From assembly GCA_020630495.1 (NCBI GenBank), contig JAHDBH010000012.1, forward strand, positions 1,306 to 54,819: a stretch of DNA of 53,514 bases. The letters are read 5' to 3'. Of this stretch, positions 33,012 through 43,010 are shown piece after piece. Numbering within the stretch: the first letter of the stretch is position 1; every line of letters starts with the position of its first letter. Under the pieces are notes generated by a model. That model had not been told where the DNA came from. It saw only the letters and a list, made by a program, of their open reading frames with translations, and ran no database searches. This DNA is from Saprospiraceae bacterium (GTDB taxonomy: Bacteria; Bacteroidota; Bacteroidia; Chitinophagales; Saprospiraceae). Position numbers and translations under genes: made by a program.

Positions 33012-34436
33012 TTATAGATCCTCAAACATCTTGACGGCCATGCGATAGACGCCCTCGCTCACTTCACGGGGATCGTGATAGTTGCTCCCTTCAAACTCTG
33101 TAGGGACCAGGCTGTAGAGCTGCTTTTGCCAATTAGGATTGTTGCGTTCATTGATAGCATTGCTGTGGAGCAGCAAGAAAGAGCGCTCATCCAAGCTCGG
33201 ATTGTAAAACAGAAACTTGACACCGATCTGTCCTGTGGCGGGAAACTGATTGTATACCCATATCTCATACGGTGGAGCGCTGATCTCTTCACTCATGGGA
33301 AAGATATCTGTGGGTGAACCATACTTCAAGTAGATGTATCCGCGATCCGTCTCATAGCCTTTGAGTGCGCCCACTCCATAGACTTTGTCCAGATCTGTGC
33401 ACATCTTATGATAGGCCGCGTAAGCGGTGTCTGGCTGCGACGCATTCACCCCACTCCAGAAACTATAGAGAAACACACGCGCTGATTTATCCTCTTGCTC
33501 ATCGATCATCTTCTGTACAGTCGGGTGGAATTTATTGGGTAGCAGCGGCATGATGGATTTGAGGCTGTACCAGAGTTCGGAGCTTTCTAGCCTTCCGGCA
33601 AATGTCTCCATGAGATCTATATGATTATCGTCACTTTGTAATCTGCCTAGCACAGAAAAATCTTGAGCTTCACACTGTATCTCACGTTTGCTTCCGTCCT
33701 TGAGGCACACATAAAAGCTGTAATCTCCACCAGATATGGATGCCAGCTCCATCGTGAGCAAGACAGTTTCACTGGCCAAGTTTCCAAGGCGCTTGTAGCT
33801 CCTAGTCACGATATCCTCAGACCCTAGCTCCTTGATGCCATATTCGAGAAAGTAGGTCTCAGACGTATCTTCCAGATGATAGAACTCAGAGTACGCTATC
33901 AGATGCGACATATCTGGTGGTATGATCTCATATGGAAGTAATTCCATGAGCATCCCGTTTTTGGCCGACAGGGCATCACTCCCTTGAGTCACATTCTGTA
34001 AGAGCGCAGGCCTGCTCATTACAGGCTGGTTATGAGCTCCATCGATAAGGCTGAGCTTATCTATGACGGTCTGTCCTACACTGGGGTCGTAGGTATCATT
34101 CCAGCTGAGTTCCAGATCATAGTCACCCGCAGGCAATACATAGCGCTTGATATCAAAGTAATCCGCGTCTCGCTGAGAACTCTCGTGACTCAGTGTGATC
34201 TTGTCATAAGTGATGATCTCACCTGACTGAGTAAACACGATCAGAAGATCTATAGCCTGCCTGTACACACTATCAGAGACTACACTATCTATCACAGCTT
34301 TTCCAGGTACATAGACGTGCAGTTCTGCGTAGGATGAACTGCCTTGCAGGTAAGGTATGGCGGTCATCCCCACCGACTGCGCCACGAGCGATGACGACCA
34401 GATGCACAGCCATAGGAAGCAGCTAGCCTTCCACAT
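33012..34436 (-). CDS. GWxTD domain protein
   Basis: 474 residues. It has a signal peptide (1-19, ends SLVAQ), a central beta-rich region of about 300 residues, and a C-terminal GWxTD domain. The naming motif appears as GYETD in 'GALKGYETDRGYIYLKYGSPTDIF', followed by 'APPYEIWVYNQF'. GWxTD domains occur in secreted proteins of Bacteroidota and other phyla and have no settled function. The start overlaps the upstream lipoprotein gene by 14 bases. Confidence 0.8.
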   Translation of the reverse strand: MWKASCFLWLCIWSSSLVAQSVGMTAIPYLQGSSSYAELHVYVPGKAVIDSVVSDSVYRQAIDLLIVFTQSGEIITYDKITLSHESSQRDADYFDIKRYVLPAGDYDLELSWNDTYDPSVGQTVIDKLSLIDGAHNQPVMSRPALLQNVTQGSDALSAKNGMLMELLPYEIIPPDMSHLIAYSEFYHLEDTSETYFLEYGIKELGSEDIVTRSYKRLGNLASETVLLTMELASISGGDYSFYVCLKDGSKREIQCEAQDFSVLGRLQSDDNHIDLMETFAGRLESSELWYSLKSIMPLLPNKFHPTVQKMIDEQEDKSARVFLYSFWSGVNASQPDTAYAAYHKMCTDLDKVYGVGALKGYETDRGYIYLKYGSPTDIFPMSEEISAPPYEIWVYNQFPATGQIGVKFLFYNPSLDERSFLLLHSNAINERNNPNWQKQLYSLVPTEFEGSNYHDPREVSEGVYRMAVKMFEDL

Positions 34437-34824
34437 CCAGTGAGGGTATTTCCTCCTTTTCAGGACGCTTGAGCAAAAAGGTAAACTGGGTTTTCTTCAT
34501 CGTCATAGCCAGCTGGAGAGATGTATCTGTCTGAGCCACTATACGATACCTGATCTCTGGGATCTCCTGTACGATGTAGTCGTCTTCTAGTGTAAATGGA
34601 CTGCTGCGCACAGAACCAAGGATATCTGTCTCCATGCTCTGCTGTTCCAGATCAAAGTTAAAGATTGCTCCATCCACTGTGCGCGTGACTTTATTTCCTC
34701 TCGTCGCCGAGGCAACCACCCATTCGCCATCGATGAGCTGCTCCTCCGTAAGAGCAGAATCTTTTTGACAACTAGCAAGGAGCAGGACGACGCTCAGAGA
34801 GAATAGTATGAGACCTTTATTCAT
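34423..34824 (-). CDS. Small lipocalin-like lipoprotein
   Basis: 133 residues from the ATG at 34824. Signal and lipobox LLASC (Cys19) indicate a lipoprotein. The remainder is a small beta-barrel-like region opening with 'LIDGEWVVASATRGNKV' and containing 'TSLQLAMTMKKTQFTFLLKRP', the pattern of lipocalin-like domains in Bacteroidota. The ATG overlaps the phosphoesterase stop by 4 bases (ATGA). The earlier in-frame start at 34893 would lie inside that gene. Confidence 0.72.
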   Translation of the reverse strand: MNKGLILFSLSVVLLLASCQKDSALTEEQLIDGEWVVASATRGNKVTRTVDGAIFNFDLEQQSMETDILGSVRSSPFTLEDDYIVQEIPEIRYRIVAQTDTSLQLAMTMKKTQFTFLLKRPEKEEIPSLDVEG

Positions 34825-36053
34825 ATTGATTTTGTGAGGGTAAGGACTGATATTTCTGCCAAGATACCGATTCTTCCGGGATAGCCTAGGCATCCTAGAC
34901 CGCGATTAACATATAGATTTTGTCTATTCTCAGCATACAGTCCTGCCCACTCTTTGTAAGCCAGTTTTACAGGACTCCACTTGAGGAAGCCAGGGATCTC
35001 TATACCAAACTGCATACCGTGCGTGTGTCCACTCAGCGTGAGCGCTATGTCCGTGAACTTATCCAAGATGTGCTCGCGCCAGTAGCTCGGATCATGGGAC
35101 ATGAGAATCTTGAGATCTGCAGATTCTGCTCCTGGATAGGCACGAGATATATCACCATAGTTGCGGAAGTATGGTTTGGAGCTAGCATTCTCCATACCTA
35201 TAAGACTGAGCGTACTGTCTCCCACCTGTATGGCAACATTCTCATCGCGCAGCAGCTTCCACCCCATATCAGCTTGATGCTGAACGAGTCGGTCTAGATT
35301 AGCCGCTTTGTCCCAGTCTGGTGCGCGATCTCTGTGATAGTCGCCATAGTCGTGATTGCCAAGGATGCTATATACCCCGTACTTGGCCCTTAGTCCGGAG
35401 AATGCTTCCATATATGGCTCTATCTCCTCTGCTACTTCATTGACCAGATCACCCGTAAATAGTATCAAGTCGGGCTCCTCCTCATTGATCCTCTCCACTA
35501 CATCATAGATTGGCTCCGTACGATTAAATGTGCCACTATGAATATCAGAGATCTGAATGATCTTCAAGCCTTCCATGCTCTCAGGAAGTCCAGCGATAGG
35601 GACTCTGACGCGATACTTCTTAAAATTGTAAAGATTGCGCAGCATCCCGTATGTCATGATGACGAGCGGAAACATGGCCAAGACAGATCCAGCATAGTAA
35701 AAGAATCTACTGCGATCATGCCTGCCTATGGATAGGTCCATCTTGCCAAAGAGCCATACCACTAAGCGCCTCAGATCGTCTATCAGCAGTAAGGAACAAA
35801 ACAGCATCAGTGCCATCATCCATATCATGAAAAAGCTAAATAGGTATCGCCTCAGACTGTCACTACCCACATCCCAGTCTAGATACAATGCTAGGACCAT
35901 GGCTACAGAAAATATACAACCCAGAGCGTACAGTACCTTTATGAAGAGAGGCAAGATACCTGACTGCTCAGCATGCACAGAGGATATGACTCTCCAGCCA
36001 TAGACCTCAAGTCCAAGTATCACGATCCAAAATATGATTCCTCCCAATCTCAC
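34821..36053 (-). CDS. Membrane-anchored metallophosphoesterase
   Basis: 410 residues. Four N-terminal hydrophobic helices (about 1-140) precede a calcineurin-like phosphoesterase domain with all motifs: 'QISDIHSG', 'FTGDLVN', 'LGNHDYGDY', 'LMSHDPSYW', 'LSGHTHGMQFG'. This is the YaeI/YkuE-like branch of membrane metallophosphoesterases; the substrate is unknown (phosphate ester or lipid pyrophosphate). The start codon is GTG at 36053. First gene of a three-gene unit with the lipoprotein and the GWxTD protein, each overlapping the next. Confidence 0.85.
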   Translation of the reverse strand: MRLGGIIFWIVILGLEVYGWRVISSVHAEQSGILPLFIKVLYALGCIFSVAMVLALYLDWDVGSDSLRRYLFSFFMIWMMALMLFCSLLLIDDLRRLVVWLFGKMDLSIGRHDRSRFFYYAGSVLAMFPLVIMTYGMLRNLYNFKKYRVRVPIAGLPESMEGLKIIQISDIHSGTFNRTEPIYDVVERINEEEPDLILFTGDLVNEVAEEIEPYMEAFSGLRAKYGVYSILGNHDYGDYHRDRAPDWDKAANLDRLVQHQADMGWKLLRDENVAIQVGDSTLSLIGMENASSKPYFRNYGDISRAYPGAESADLKILMSHDPSYWREHILDKFTDIALTLSGHTHGMQFGIEIPGFLKWSPVKLAYKEWAGLYAENRQNLYVNRGLGCLGYPGRIGILAEISVLTLTKSI

Positions 36054-36105
36054 AATGATTTGTAAGTAGAAGTAACTCTTTAGGCCTGATGATAGTTTAT
36101 ACTCT

Positions 36106-37806
36106 ATGATTTCTCTCCCACTCTTACTTTCCTACCCTCGCTTGGCTCTGGCTGTTGTACTCCTATGTACAGCCACACTTGCCTCATGTCAAGAGAGCCC
36201 AGCGCCTTATGACTTTCACAAGTACTATAGATTCTCGCAGGCTGATACGCTTCGGGGTGCGATGAGTCCGCTCAGGGACTGCTATGACGTGGGTTACTAC
36301 CGACTAGAAGTGAAGGTAGATCCTGTGAGTAAGAGTATAGAGGGTCGAGTTGGCATTTTCGCGAAAGCGACCAGGCCCTTCTCTCGCTTGCAGCTAGATC
36401 TCTTCCCTGAGATGAAGATCAAGTCGATCAAATATCAAGGTAAGAAACTGAGGTATGAGCGTCAGCATGCGGCAGTGTTTGTGGATTTTCCTCAAGATGT
36501 CAAGGGTTCTTTCTCTCTGGAAGTGAGCTATGCAGGTACGCCGATTGTCGCCGAATTTGCTCCTTGGGACGGCGGATTTGTGTGGGCGGAGGATGATGAC
36601 GGCAATCCATGGATAGGCATAGCCTGCGAAGGCATGGGCGCAAGCTCGTGGTGGCCCAATAAAGATCACCTGTCAGACGAGCCTGACAGTATGGACATCA
36701 TCGCTGAGGTTCCCGCAGGTCTGGTCTGTGTGTCCAATGGCGATCTCATGAACGTCCAGGAAAATAGTAAGACCACGAGCTACCACTGGAAAGTAGACTA
36801 CCCTATCAATAACTACAACGTCACACTCAATATCGCCGATTATGTCCACTTCAGCGACACACTAGCTGCTGAGGACGGCGAGATGTTACCACTTGACTAC
36901 TATGTCCTCAGAGCCAATGAGGAAAAAGCTAAGGCTCACTTTGAGCAGACGGCGGGCGTACTTGAGGCATTTGAGCACTGGTTTGGTCCTTATCCGTTTT
37001 GGGAAGATGGATTTGCGTTAGTGGAGACACCATACCTCGGGATGGAGCATCAATCAGCTATAGCCTATGGTAATAACTACAAGCGCGGCTATCTAGGTCG
37101 GCTCAAGCCTGATGAACTAGACTTTGACTATATCATCGTCCATGAAGCTGGGCACGAATGGTGGGGAAATAGCGTCAGCTGCAATGACCACGCGGAGATG
37201 TGGATCCATGAGTCGTACACCACCTACATGGAGGCGCTGTATGTAGAGTATCATCATGGATATGATATGGCTCTCCGCTATCTAGGGCATCAGAAAGGGC
37301 AGATCGCTAATCGGCAACCCATCGTAGGACCAATGCATGTCAACTTTGGCGGATGGAGAAGCAGCGATCACTATTACAAGGGCGCTTGGGTGCTGCACTC
37401 GATGAGGCACAGTCTTCCAGAAGGAAAGGACTGGCGCGCGTACTTACAAGCTCTTTATCAGGAGTTTCAGATGGGCTTTGCGGATACAAAAGACATTGTG
37501 GCATTTAGCTCTGCGTATCTTGGTCGCGATTACGAGCCATTCTTCAGACAGTATCTGTACCATCAGGACATCCCAGTATTCCAGTATCATACAGAGAAGC
37601 GTGGAGATGATCTCGTACTCTCCTACCGCTGGGAGTGCTTTCACCAGGATTTTGCTATGGACTTTCAGGTGATGGTCGCTGAGCAAAATCACCGCATATC
37701 TCCTACATCAGAATGGCAAGAAATACTCCTTGACAATGCTGCGGATGCGGAGCTAGTCCTGAGAGATGATCTATATCTGGTAGACAAAGAGAAAGTGCGG
37801 AGATAA
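36106..37806 (+). CDS. M1 family metallopeptidase, lipoprotein
   Basis: 566 residues. It has a signal peptide with lipobox TLASC, then the M1 N-terminal beta domain and the catalytic domain: zinc ligands His346, His350 and Glu369 in HEAGHEWWGN...WIHESY (HExxH-x18-E). The exopeptidase-type motif reads GMEHQSA in place of GxMEN, as in several Bacteroidota members. It is shorter than classical aminopeptidase N because the large C-terminal helical domain is absent. It probably trims peptides in the periplasm. A TAGTTTAT element (one mismatch) lies 5 bases before the ATG. Confidence 0.92.
   Translation: MISLPLLLSYPRLALAVVLLCTATLASCQESPAPYDFHKYYRFSQADTLRGAMSPLRDCYDVGYYRLEVKVDPVSKSIEGRVGIFAKATRPFSRLQLDLFPEMKIKSIKYQGKKLRYERQHAAVFVDFPQDVKGSFSLEVSYAGTPIVAEFAPWDGGFVWAEDDDGNPWIGIACEGMGASSWWPNKDHLSDEPDSMDIIAEVPAGLVCVSNGDLMNVQENSKTTSYHWKVDYPINNYNVTLNIADYVHFSDTLAAEDGEMLPLDYYVLRANEEKAKAHFEQTAGVLEAFEHWFGPYPFWEDGFALVETPYLGMEHQSAIAYGNNYKRGYLGRLKPDELDFDYIIVHEAGHEWWGNSVSCNDHAEMWIHESYTTYMEALYVEYHHGYDMALRYLGHQKGQIANRQPIVGPMHVNFGGWRSSDHYYKGAWVLHSMRHSLPEGKDWRAYLQALYQEFQMGFADTKDIVAFSSAYLGRDYEPFFRQYLYHQDIPVFQYHTEKRGDDLVLSYRWECFHQDFAMDFQVMVAEQNHRISPTSEWQEILLDNAADAELVLRDDLYLVDKEKVRR
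36354..36370 (+). repeat. CATTT mini-hairpin copy 11
   Basis: CATTT, stem TCGC/GCGA, loop GAAA. It is on the coding strand of the M1 peptidase gene (codons for IFAKA). Confidence 0.75.
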
Positions 37807-37853
37807 TACGTTAAGGTGCTCAGTATCTGACGCTTGATGGGAGATAATCTCCC

Positions 37854-37861
37854 TATCATTA
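37854..37861 (+). promoter_or_regulatory. -7-like element TATCATTA, 4 nt from start codon
   Basis: TATCATTA (one mismatch to TATCTTTA) is followed by CATC and then the ATG at 37866. Confidence 0.35.
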
Positions 37862-37865
37862 CATC

Positions 37866-40800
37866 ATGATCCGATCTCTACGCACATCTCTCAGTATCCT
37901 GTCTTGCCTATTGTCAGTCGTCGCCTGGTCTCAGTGTGAGCCCACGCAAGTACTCACCAGCAATGCTGATAGCCTAGTAGTCGTCTGTCCTGGCGATGGG
38001 CAGAGTGACTTGGTAGAGTTTTCTAGCTCAGAGACGGGTGTAGCTTCCTTTGACTTTATCCTTACGGATGGTAGCGGTGAGGTCATTACTATCCTTCCAG
38101 TTCCAGCGATTGACTTTGATGGTTTTCCCACGGGTAGATGTCGTGTCTATGGCGTGTCCTATGACGGCGATCTCACCGCACCACCAGGAGAAGATATCTC
38201 GCAGATCAGTAGCAGCGGATCCTGTGCCGTACTCTCGGACAACTTTGTAGAAATCATCAAGGAGATTCCAGTGGCAGGCCTCATCACAGAGCGTCAGGGC
38301 CTGGACATCTATGACATCTGCGCTGGAGATGGACTTACGGATACCCTCTATCTCATGACCGCAGATCCTACCCGAGGCATCGTAGAGTATCTGCATATGC
38401 GTGGCGACGTGATACTCGACATCTATGATACGGATCGCATCGAAGCAGATGAGTTTTCTATGGGTCTCACCACTATCAGAACGCTCGCATACAGCGGTGA
38501 ACTAACGATAGCGCCTGGGGATACGATCGGGCTAGACACATTTATGCTGAGTACAGATTGCTTTAGCCTCAGCCCCAATGCACTGCAGATCAGTACTACT
38601 AGAGTCAGTGCAGGAGTCATCACGGATGATCGCGGAAGGTCACCCATATATGCGTGCATAGCTAATGATGTCGCAGATGACTTTCGCTTGGTGAGTTCTG
38701 ATAGCCTTGCTACTATGCGCTATGTGATTACCAATCTAGATAGCATAGTGACGGAAATACTACCAGCTGATTCCATCAGCCTTGACGACCGCCCTGCTGG
38801 GAAGTGTCTCCTCTGGGGTATAGACGTGACCACAGGACTATCTATAGATGTGGGTGACCATGTCATGGATGCGCCTTCTGTCTCCTGCGCTGATGTATCT
38901 GATCAAGCTCTAGAAGTCATCAAAGGACAGCCAGTAGCTCCCGTCATGAGAGATGGCTTGGGCAGAGCTATATCTGAAGCTTGCCCAGGTGATGGCAGTC
39001 CTGATCTGGTAGAGTTTCAAAGCATCGTGGAGCAAAACGGATTCTTACAGATCATCATCACTACTCTTGATGGTCTCATCATAGGATTACCATCGCGACA
39101 GAGTGCGGACTTTGAGCGATTGGGCGCTGGCGAGTGCCGCGTGTATGGATTATCTTACACAGGTGAGCACCTATTGCGTATAGGGACCTTTCTGGATCCA
39201 GACGCCGTACTGTCCACAGACTGCTATGAACTGAGTGAAAATTTTGTGCGTGTCATCCGTACCAGGCTCGATGGTGGAACCGTATTTTCTCAGCCAGATA
39301 GCGCGGTACAGGTCTTCAGCTGTCCACAAGACGGTGATGCCGATCTGATAGATCTTGCAAGCACCACGGAGTCAGATGCTTCCTACAGTTATATCTTGGT
39401 TCGCGATCAAGTATACATAGGTCAACTAGAAGAATTAGGCTCAGATCTCGACACGCTCAGTCCAGGTGACTGCCGCATCTACGGTGTCTCACACATAGGA
39501 TCTCTGACCATCCAGCCAGGAGATACGATACTCAGCATGGATGGACAGCTGATAGCACCTATCGCCGTAGTCTGCTCAGAACTATCTGACAATCATATCG
39601 CAGTCCGTAAAGAGTCGGTAGATGGTGGTAGATTAAGCTCTAGTCTGGGTGATGACACAGCTTTTCTGTGTACGGAGTCTGGTGGAATTCCCTTCGTAGT
39701 ATTTGACACAGACAGCGCCTCTTCAGGCCCTTACGCTCTACTCCTGCTTGACCCTGATGATCGTGTGGTGGCGATCTCAGATGCCCTGATCATAGACATC
39801 CGAGAGATACCACCAGGCGACTGTCGTGTGCGAGGTGTGAGCTATACCGGTGCGCTCCTGACCGCTCCAGGAGATCTCATAGATGATAGTAGCGTGCTCA
39901 GTAGCGGATGCTACGATCTATCACGCAATGAAGTACGCATACAGAAAGGAACCGCAGAAGGCGGAGAAGTATTCTTCTCAGACAGCTCAGAAGTATTCAC
40001 CGCCTGCAACGGGGATGGTAGGCCTGACCTCACAGGGTTCATCAATACTGGAGGCTCCAATCTTAACTATGCTTATCTACTAGCAGATAACAACCTGAAA
40101 TTTCTCAATGTCATCAGCACAGACTCCGTCGATTTTGACTTGTTTCCACGAGGACAGTGCTTGATCGTAGGAGTCTCGTACAGTGGCAATCTGATAATCT
40201 CGCTGGGCGATGACATATTTGATACTGAGGTATCCGATGACTGCTTTGATCTCAGTGACAACTTTATCGTAGCCACACGTGAGGGATTTGGAGAGTTTAC
40301 TCTCACTACGACTGCCGGAGATACGGCAGCCTATGTGTGCCCGGGCGTTCCAGGAGCCACCGAAGTGAGCTTTCTTATAGACAATCCAGACGGCTCTGAG
40401 ACTCTCCTACTCACAGATGAGACTGGACTGATCACAGCGATGGCAGATGATGGGGTATTGCTATTGGATCCAGCCCTTCCGGGCAAATGCTACGCTCAGA
40501 GCCTCTATTACAATGGAGCGCTCAGAGCAGAAGTAGGGATGCTCCTAGACACGATAGAGGACCTGTCATCCAGATGCTTCGCTCTCAGCACCAATCGTGT
40601 GCCGATCTTCAAAGAGGCACCAGAAATCAGTACAGTCACTGCTGAGGATGGCAAAGATGTCGTGATCATATGTCCTGGAGATGGTAGACCCAATTTTCTA
40701 AACATCGTCTCCTCTGAGCCAATTCTTGCAGATTTTGCCAGCATCATCACTACTACAGATGGTATCGTACTCAATGTCTCAGCGAGAGATAGTTTTGACC

Positions 40801-42902
40801 TAGATGCCTTTCCAGTAGGGACATGCCAGATCTATGGACTCGTCTATACAGGAGACATTACCGTGACAGTCGGTAGTCAAATTGCCGACTATACCACTTA
40901 CAGTACAGATTGCTCAGACCTATCAGACAATGCCGTGGTGGTCATCAAAGAAGTACCTGAGGCCGGTGTCATCCTGCTCGGTGAAGGAGAGACCAGTACT
41001 GAGATATGCGTAGATGATGGTGCAAGTGATCTGCTGAGCTTTTCGTCTTCTCTGTCCGTGGGCTCTCAATATGCCTATGTGTTTACAGATACGGACGATG
41101 TGGTGACCGCAGTGAGCCTGGTAAGTGATGTCGATCTAGACAATGCCAATGCTGGAGACTGTCGCGTATACGGATTGGCTTACACGGGCGAGCTCATCCT
41201 CAGCATAGGGGACGACCTGCGCAGCGGGTCTGAGTACTCCACCGATTGCTCAAGCCTTACAGAAAACTTTGTAGCTATCCAGAAGACGAGCACTCGTCCT
41301 AGCAGGATTTCTGCGACTGTGGGAGACAGTGTATTCTATAGTTGCGTCACTGGGAGTGATACACTCTTTTTAGACATAGAAGGTGGTGATGGCCCATCGA
41401 GTGCTGTGGTGATAGTGGATATAGCTGGTAGGATCATAGACATCATAGAAGGTACGGGCCCCATAGTGTTTACTGATCTAGCGGCTGATAGATACCGAGT
41501 ACATCAACTCTACTATTCTGGAAATCTATCTATAGAAGTAAACGACATACTGGATCCCACTGCAGATCTGAGTGAGCTCTGTCACAGCCTCAGTGAGAAT
41601 AGCATTGATCTTATCAGAGCCGAGGCTGATGGTGGCTCTCTATCCTACGAGGGAGTCACAGATACGGCTGCGATTTGCTCTGTGACGGATGCCCTGATTC
41701 GCTTAGATCTGGGAGACGCCTCACCACTCAGCTATGCCTTAGTATTTACTAATGCTTCTGGTCGAGTACTGGCAGTCTACGATGGACGTACGGATATACC
41801 TTCAGAATCCCTTGGCCATGGTGTCTATGGCATCACTGGCGTGAGCTACAGCGGAAGACTGCTTGTGAGACCTGGTGACAACATCATCGGCGCTCAGATA
41901 GCCACGGGCTGCGCAGATCGTGCAACGGAAAGGATCTGGCTTGATCTCAGTGTACCGCGTACGAGCGCGCCTCTGCTCGGCGGTGCGGATAGCGTACGAC
42001 TATGTACACCAGCAGCCACAGACACACTGCGACTTGAGATAGATTACCAGACAGACCTGACACTCAGCCTTCTACTCGTGGATGCTTCAGGTACTGTCAG
42101 AGGCATAGTCGACCGCGATTATCTCCTTGGAAGCGATCTGGAAGGTGCTGACCAGTGGAGTATCTACAGCGTCTCTCACAGAGATGCACTCACTATAAGC
42201 GTAGGTGAGCCACTTGTAGCCCTTGATACAGAAGCCAGCTGTGCTGTACGCTCTCTAGAGCCTCTTTCACTAGGTGTGGCATCCATACAGGCTGGCAACA
42301 TTAGTCTCCTAGATGGCGGCGATGATGTGACTATATGCGTGGCTGACGACGATGTGGATCTCGTCCGATTTACTACTACAAGTACCAGTACTGGACCATA
42401 CAGCTACATCGTGACAGATACCGATGGTGTTATCCGTGGATTTAGTTTTGGAAGCTCATTCCTGTTTAATGATGATGAAGCTGGCGAATGTCGCGTCTAT
42501 GGAATTGCTCATGACATCAATGTCATCAGTGTCACCATAGGATCTTTACTATCTGAAAACGATTTTGGTACAGACTGTCTCGAGCTCACAGACAACTTTG
42601 TGACGGTGCGCAAGGTAAGGAGTGGGACTGCGTGTACTAACTCTGTAAGGAATACTGCTGAACTTAGCAATGATCTATCAGTCTACCCTAATCCAGGATC
42701 GGGAATGATCACAATAACTTGGCCATATGCTGAGATCATCTCAGAGTACATGATCTACGACCAAACTAGAAAAGCAGTTACTCGTGGTACACTCCCGAGC
42801 CAGCGCTCCTCCGTAGATCTGAGCGACTTGCAGCCAGGAATTTACTATCTGCGAGTAACCAATGCGCTAGGAACAGGTATAAAGAAACTCGTAAGGGAGT
42901 GA
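37866..42902 (+). CDS. Giant secreted repeat protein with T9SS C-terminal sorting domain
   Basis: 1678 residues. A signal peptide (about 1-22) is followed by 14 consecutive units of about 110-115 residues, starting at Cys41 and ending near residue 1597. A typical unit reads: Cys + GDG + acidic/hydrophobic strand, 'YxYIxTDxxG', an acidic 'DxD' stretch, GxCRVYGxSYTGxL, 'xGDxI', then 'TDCxxLSxNFVxxxK'. Most units have three Cys; units 11-13 lose the middle one (the RYRVHQ, VYGITG and QWSIYS versions). Residues 1597-1678 form a type A T9SS sorting domain ('VYPNPGSGMITI' to 'KKLVRE'). It is probably a surface adhesin or matrix protein exported by the type IX system; the ligand is unknown. Confidence 0.85.
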   Translation: MIRSLRTSLSILSCLLSVVAWSQCEPTQVLTSNADSLVVVCPGDGQSDLVEFSSSETGVASFDFILTDGSGEVITILPVPAIDFDGFPTGRCRVYGVSYDGDLTAPPGEDISQISSSGSCAVLSDNFVEIIKEIPVAGLITERQGLDIYDICAGDGLTDTLYLMTADPTRGIVEYLHMRGDVILDIYDTDRIEADEFSMGLTTIRTLAYSGELTIAPGDTIGLDTFMLSTDCFSLSPNALQISTTRVSAGVITDDRGRSPIYACIANDVADDFRLVSSDSLATMRYVITNLDSIVTEILPADSISLDDRPAGKCLLWGIDVTTGLSIDVGDHVMDAPSVSCADVSDQALEVIKGQPVAPVMRDGLGRAISEACPGDGSPDLVEFQSIVEQNGFLQIIITTLDGLIIGLPSRQSADFERLGAGECRVYGLSYTGEHLLRIGTFLDPDAVLSTDCYELSENFVRVIRTRLDGGTVFSQPDSAVQVFSCPQDGDADLIDLASTTESDASYSYILVRDQVYIGQLEELGSDLDTLSPGDCRIYGVSHIGSLTIQPGDTILSMDGQLIAPIAVVCSELSDNHIAVRKESVDGGRLSSSLGDDTAFLCTESGGIPFVVFDTDSASSGPYALLLLDPDDRVVAISDALIIDIREIPPGDCRVRGVSYTGALLTAPGDLIDDSSVLSSGCYDLSRNEVRIQKGTAEGGEVFFSDSSEVFTACNGDGRPDLTGFINTGGSNLNYAYLLADNNLKFLNVISTDSVDFDLFPRGQCLIVGVSYSGNLIISLGDDIFDTEVSDDCFDLSDNFIVATREGFGEFTLTTTAGDTAAYVCPGVPGATEVSFLIDNPDGSETLLLTDETGLITAMADDGVLLLDPALPGKCYAQSLYYNGALRAEVGMLLDTIEDLSSRCFALSTNRVPIFKEAPEISTVTAEDGKDVVIICPGDGRPNFLNIVSSEPILADFASIITTTDGIVLNVSARDSFDLDAFPVGTCQIYGLVYTGDITVTVGSQIADYTTYSTDCSDLSDNAVVVIKEVPEAGVILLGEGETSTEICVDDGASDLLSFSSSLSVGSQYAYVFTDTDDVVTAVSLVSDVDLDNANAGDCRVYGLAYTGELILSIGDDLRSGSEYSTDCSSLTENFVAIQKTSTRPSRISATVGDSVFYSCVTGSDTLFLDIEGGDGPSSAVVIVDIAGRIIDIIEGTGPIVFTDLAADRYRVHQLYYSGNLSIEVNDILDPTADLSELCHSLSENSIDLIRAEADGGSLSYEGVTDTAAICSVTDALIRLDLGDASPLSYALVFTNASGRVLAVYDGRTDIPSESLGHGVYGITGVSYSGRLLVRPGDNIIGAQIATGCADRATERIWLDLSVPRTSAPLLGGADSVRLCTPAATDTLRLEIDYQTDLTLSLLLVDASGTVRGIVDRDYLLGSDLEGADQWSIYSVSHRDALTISVGEPLVALDTEASCAVRSLEPLSLGVASIQAGNISLLDGGDDVTICVADDDVDLVRFTTTSTSTGPYSYIVTDTDGVIRGFSFGSSFLFNDDEAGECRVYGIAHDINVISVTIGSLLSENDFGTDCLELTDNFVTVRKVRSGTACTNSVRNTAELSNDLSVYPNPGSGMITITWPYAEIISEYMIYDQTRKAVTRGTLPSQRSSVDLSDLQPGIYYLRVTNALGTGIKKLVRE
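40473..40489 (-). repeat. CATTT mini-hairpin copy 12
   Basis: On the minus strand: CATTT, stem GCCC/GGGC, loop GGAA. It is antisense to the giant repeat gene and occurs in only one of its 14 units, so it is not a by-product of the protein repeat. Confidence 0.65.
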
Positions 42903-43010
42903 GGGAGCTACATCTCAGAAGAGTTGCTGGTGATTCGGTATGAGCATAGCTCTGCCAAGCCATCTTGGGGATGATGACCACATATGGCACAACAAAAAAA
43001 GCAAAGACTC

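Noticed and set aside
33590-33604. CATTT with GCC/GGC stem and GGAA loop (minus strand)
   Set aside because: Only three stem pairs, so below the criterion used for the 14 copies; may be a degraded member.
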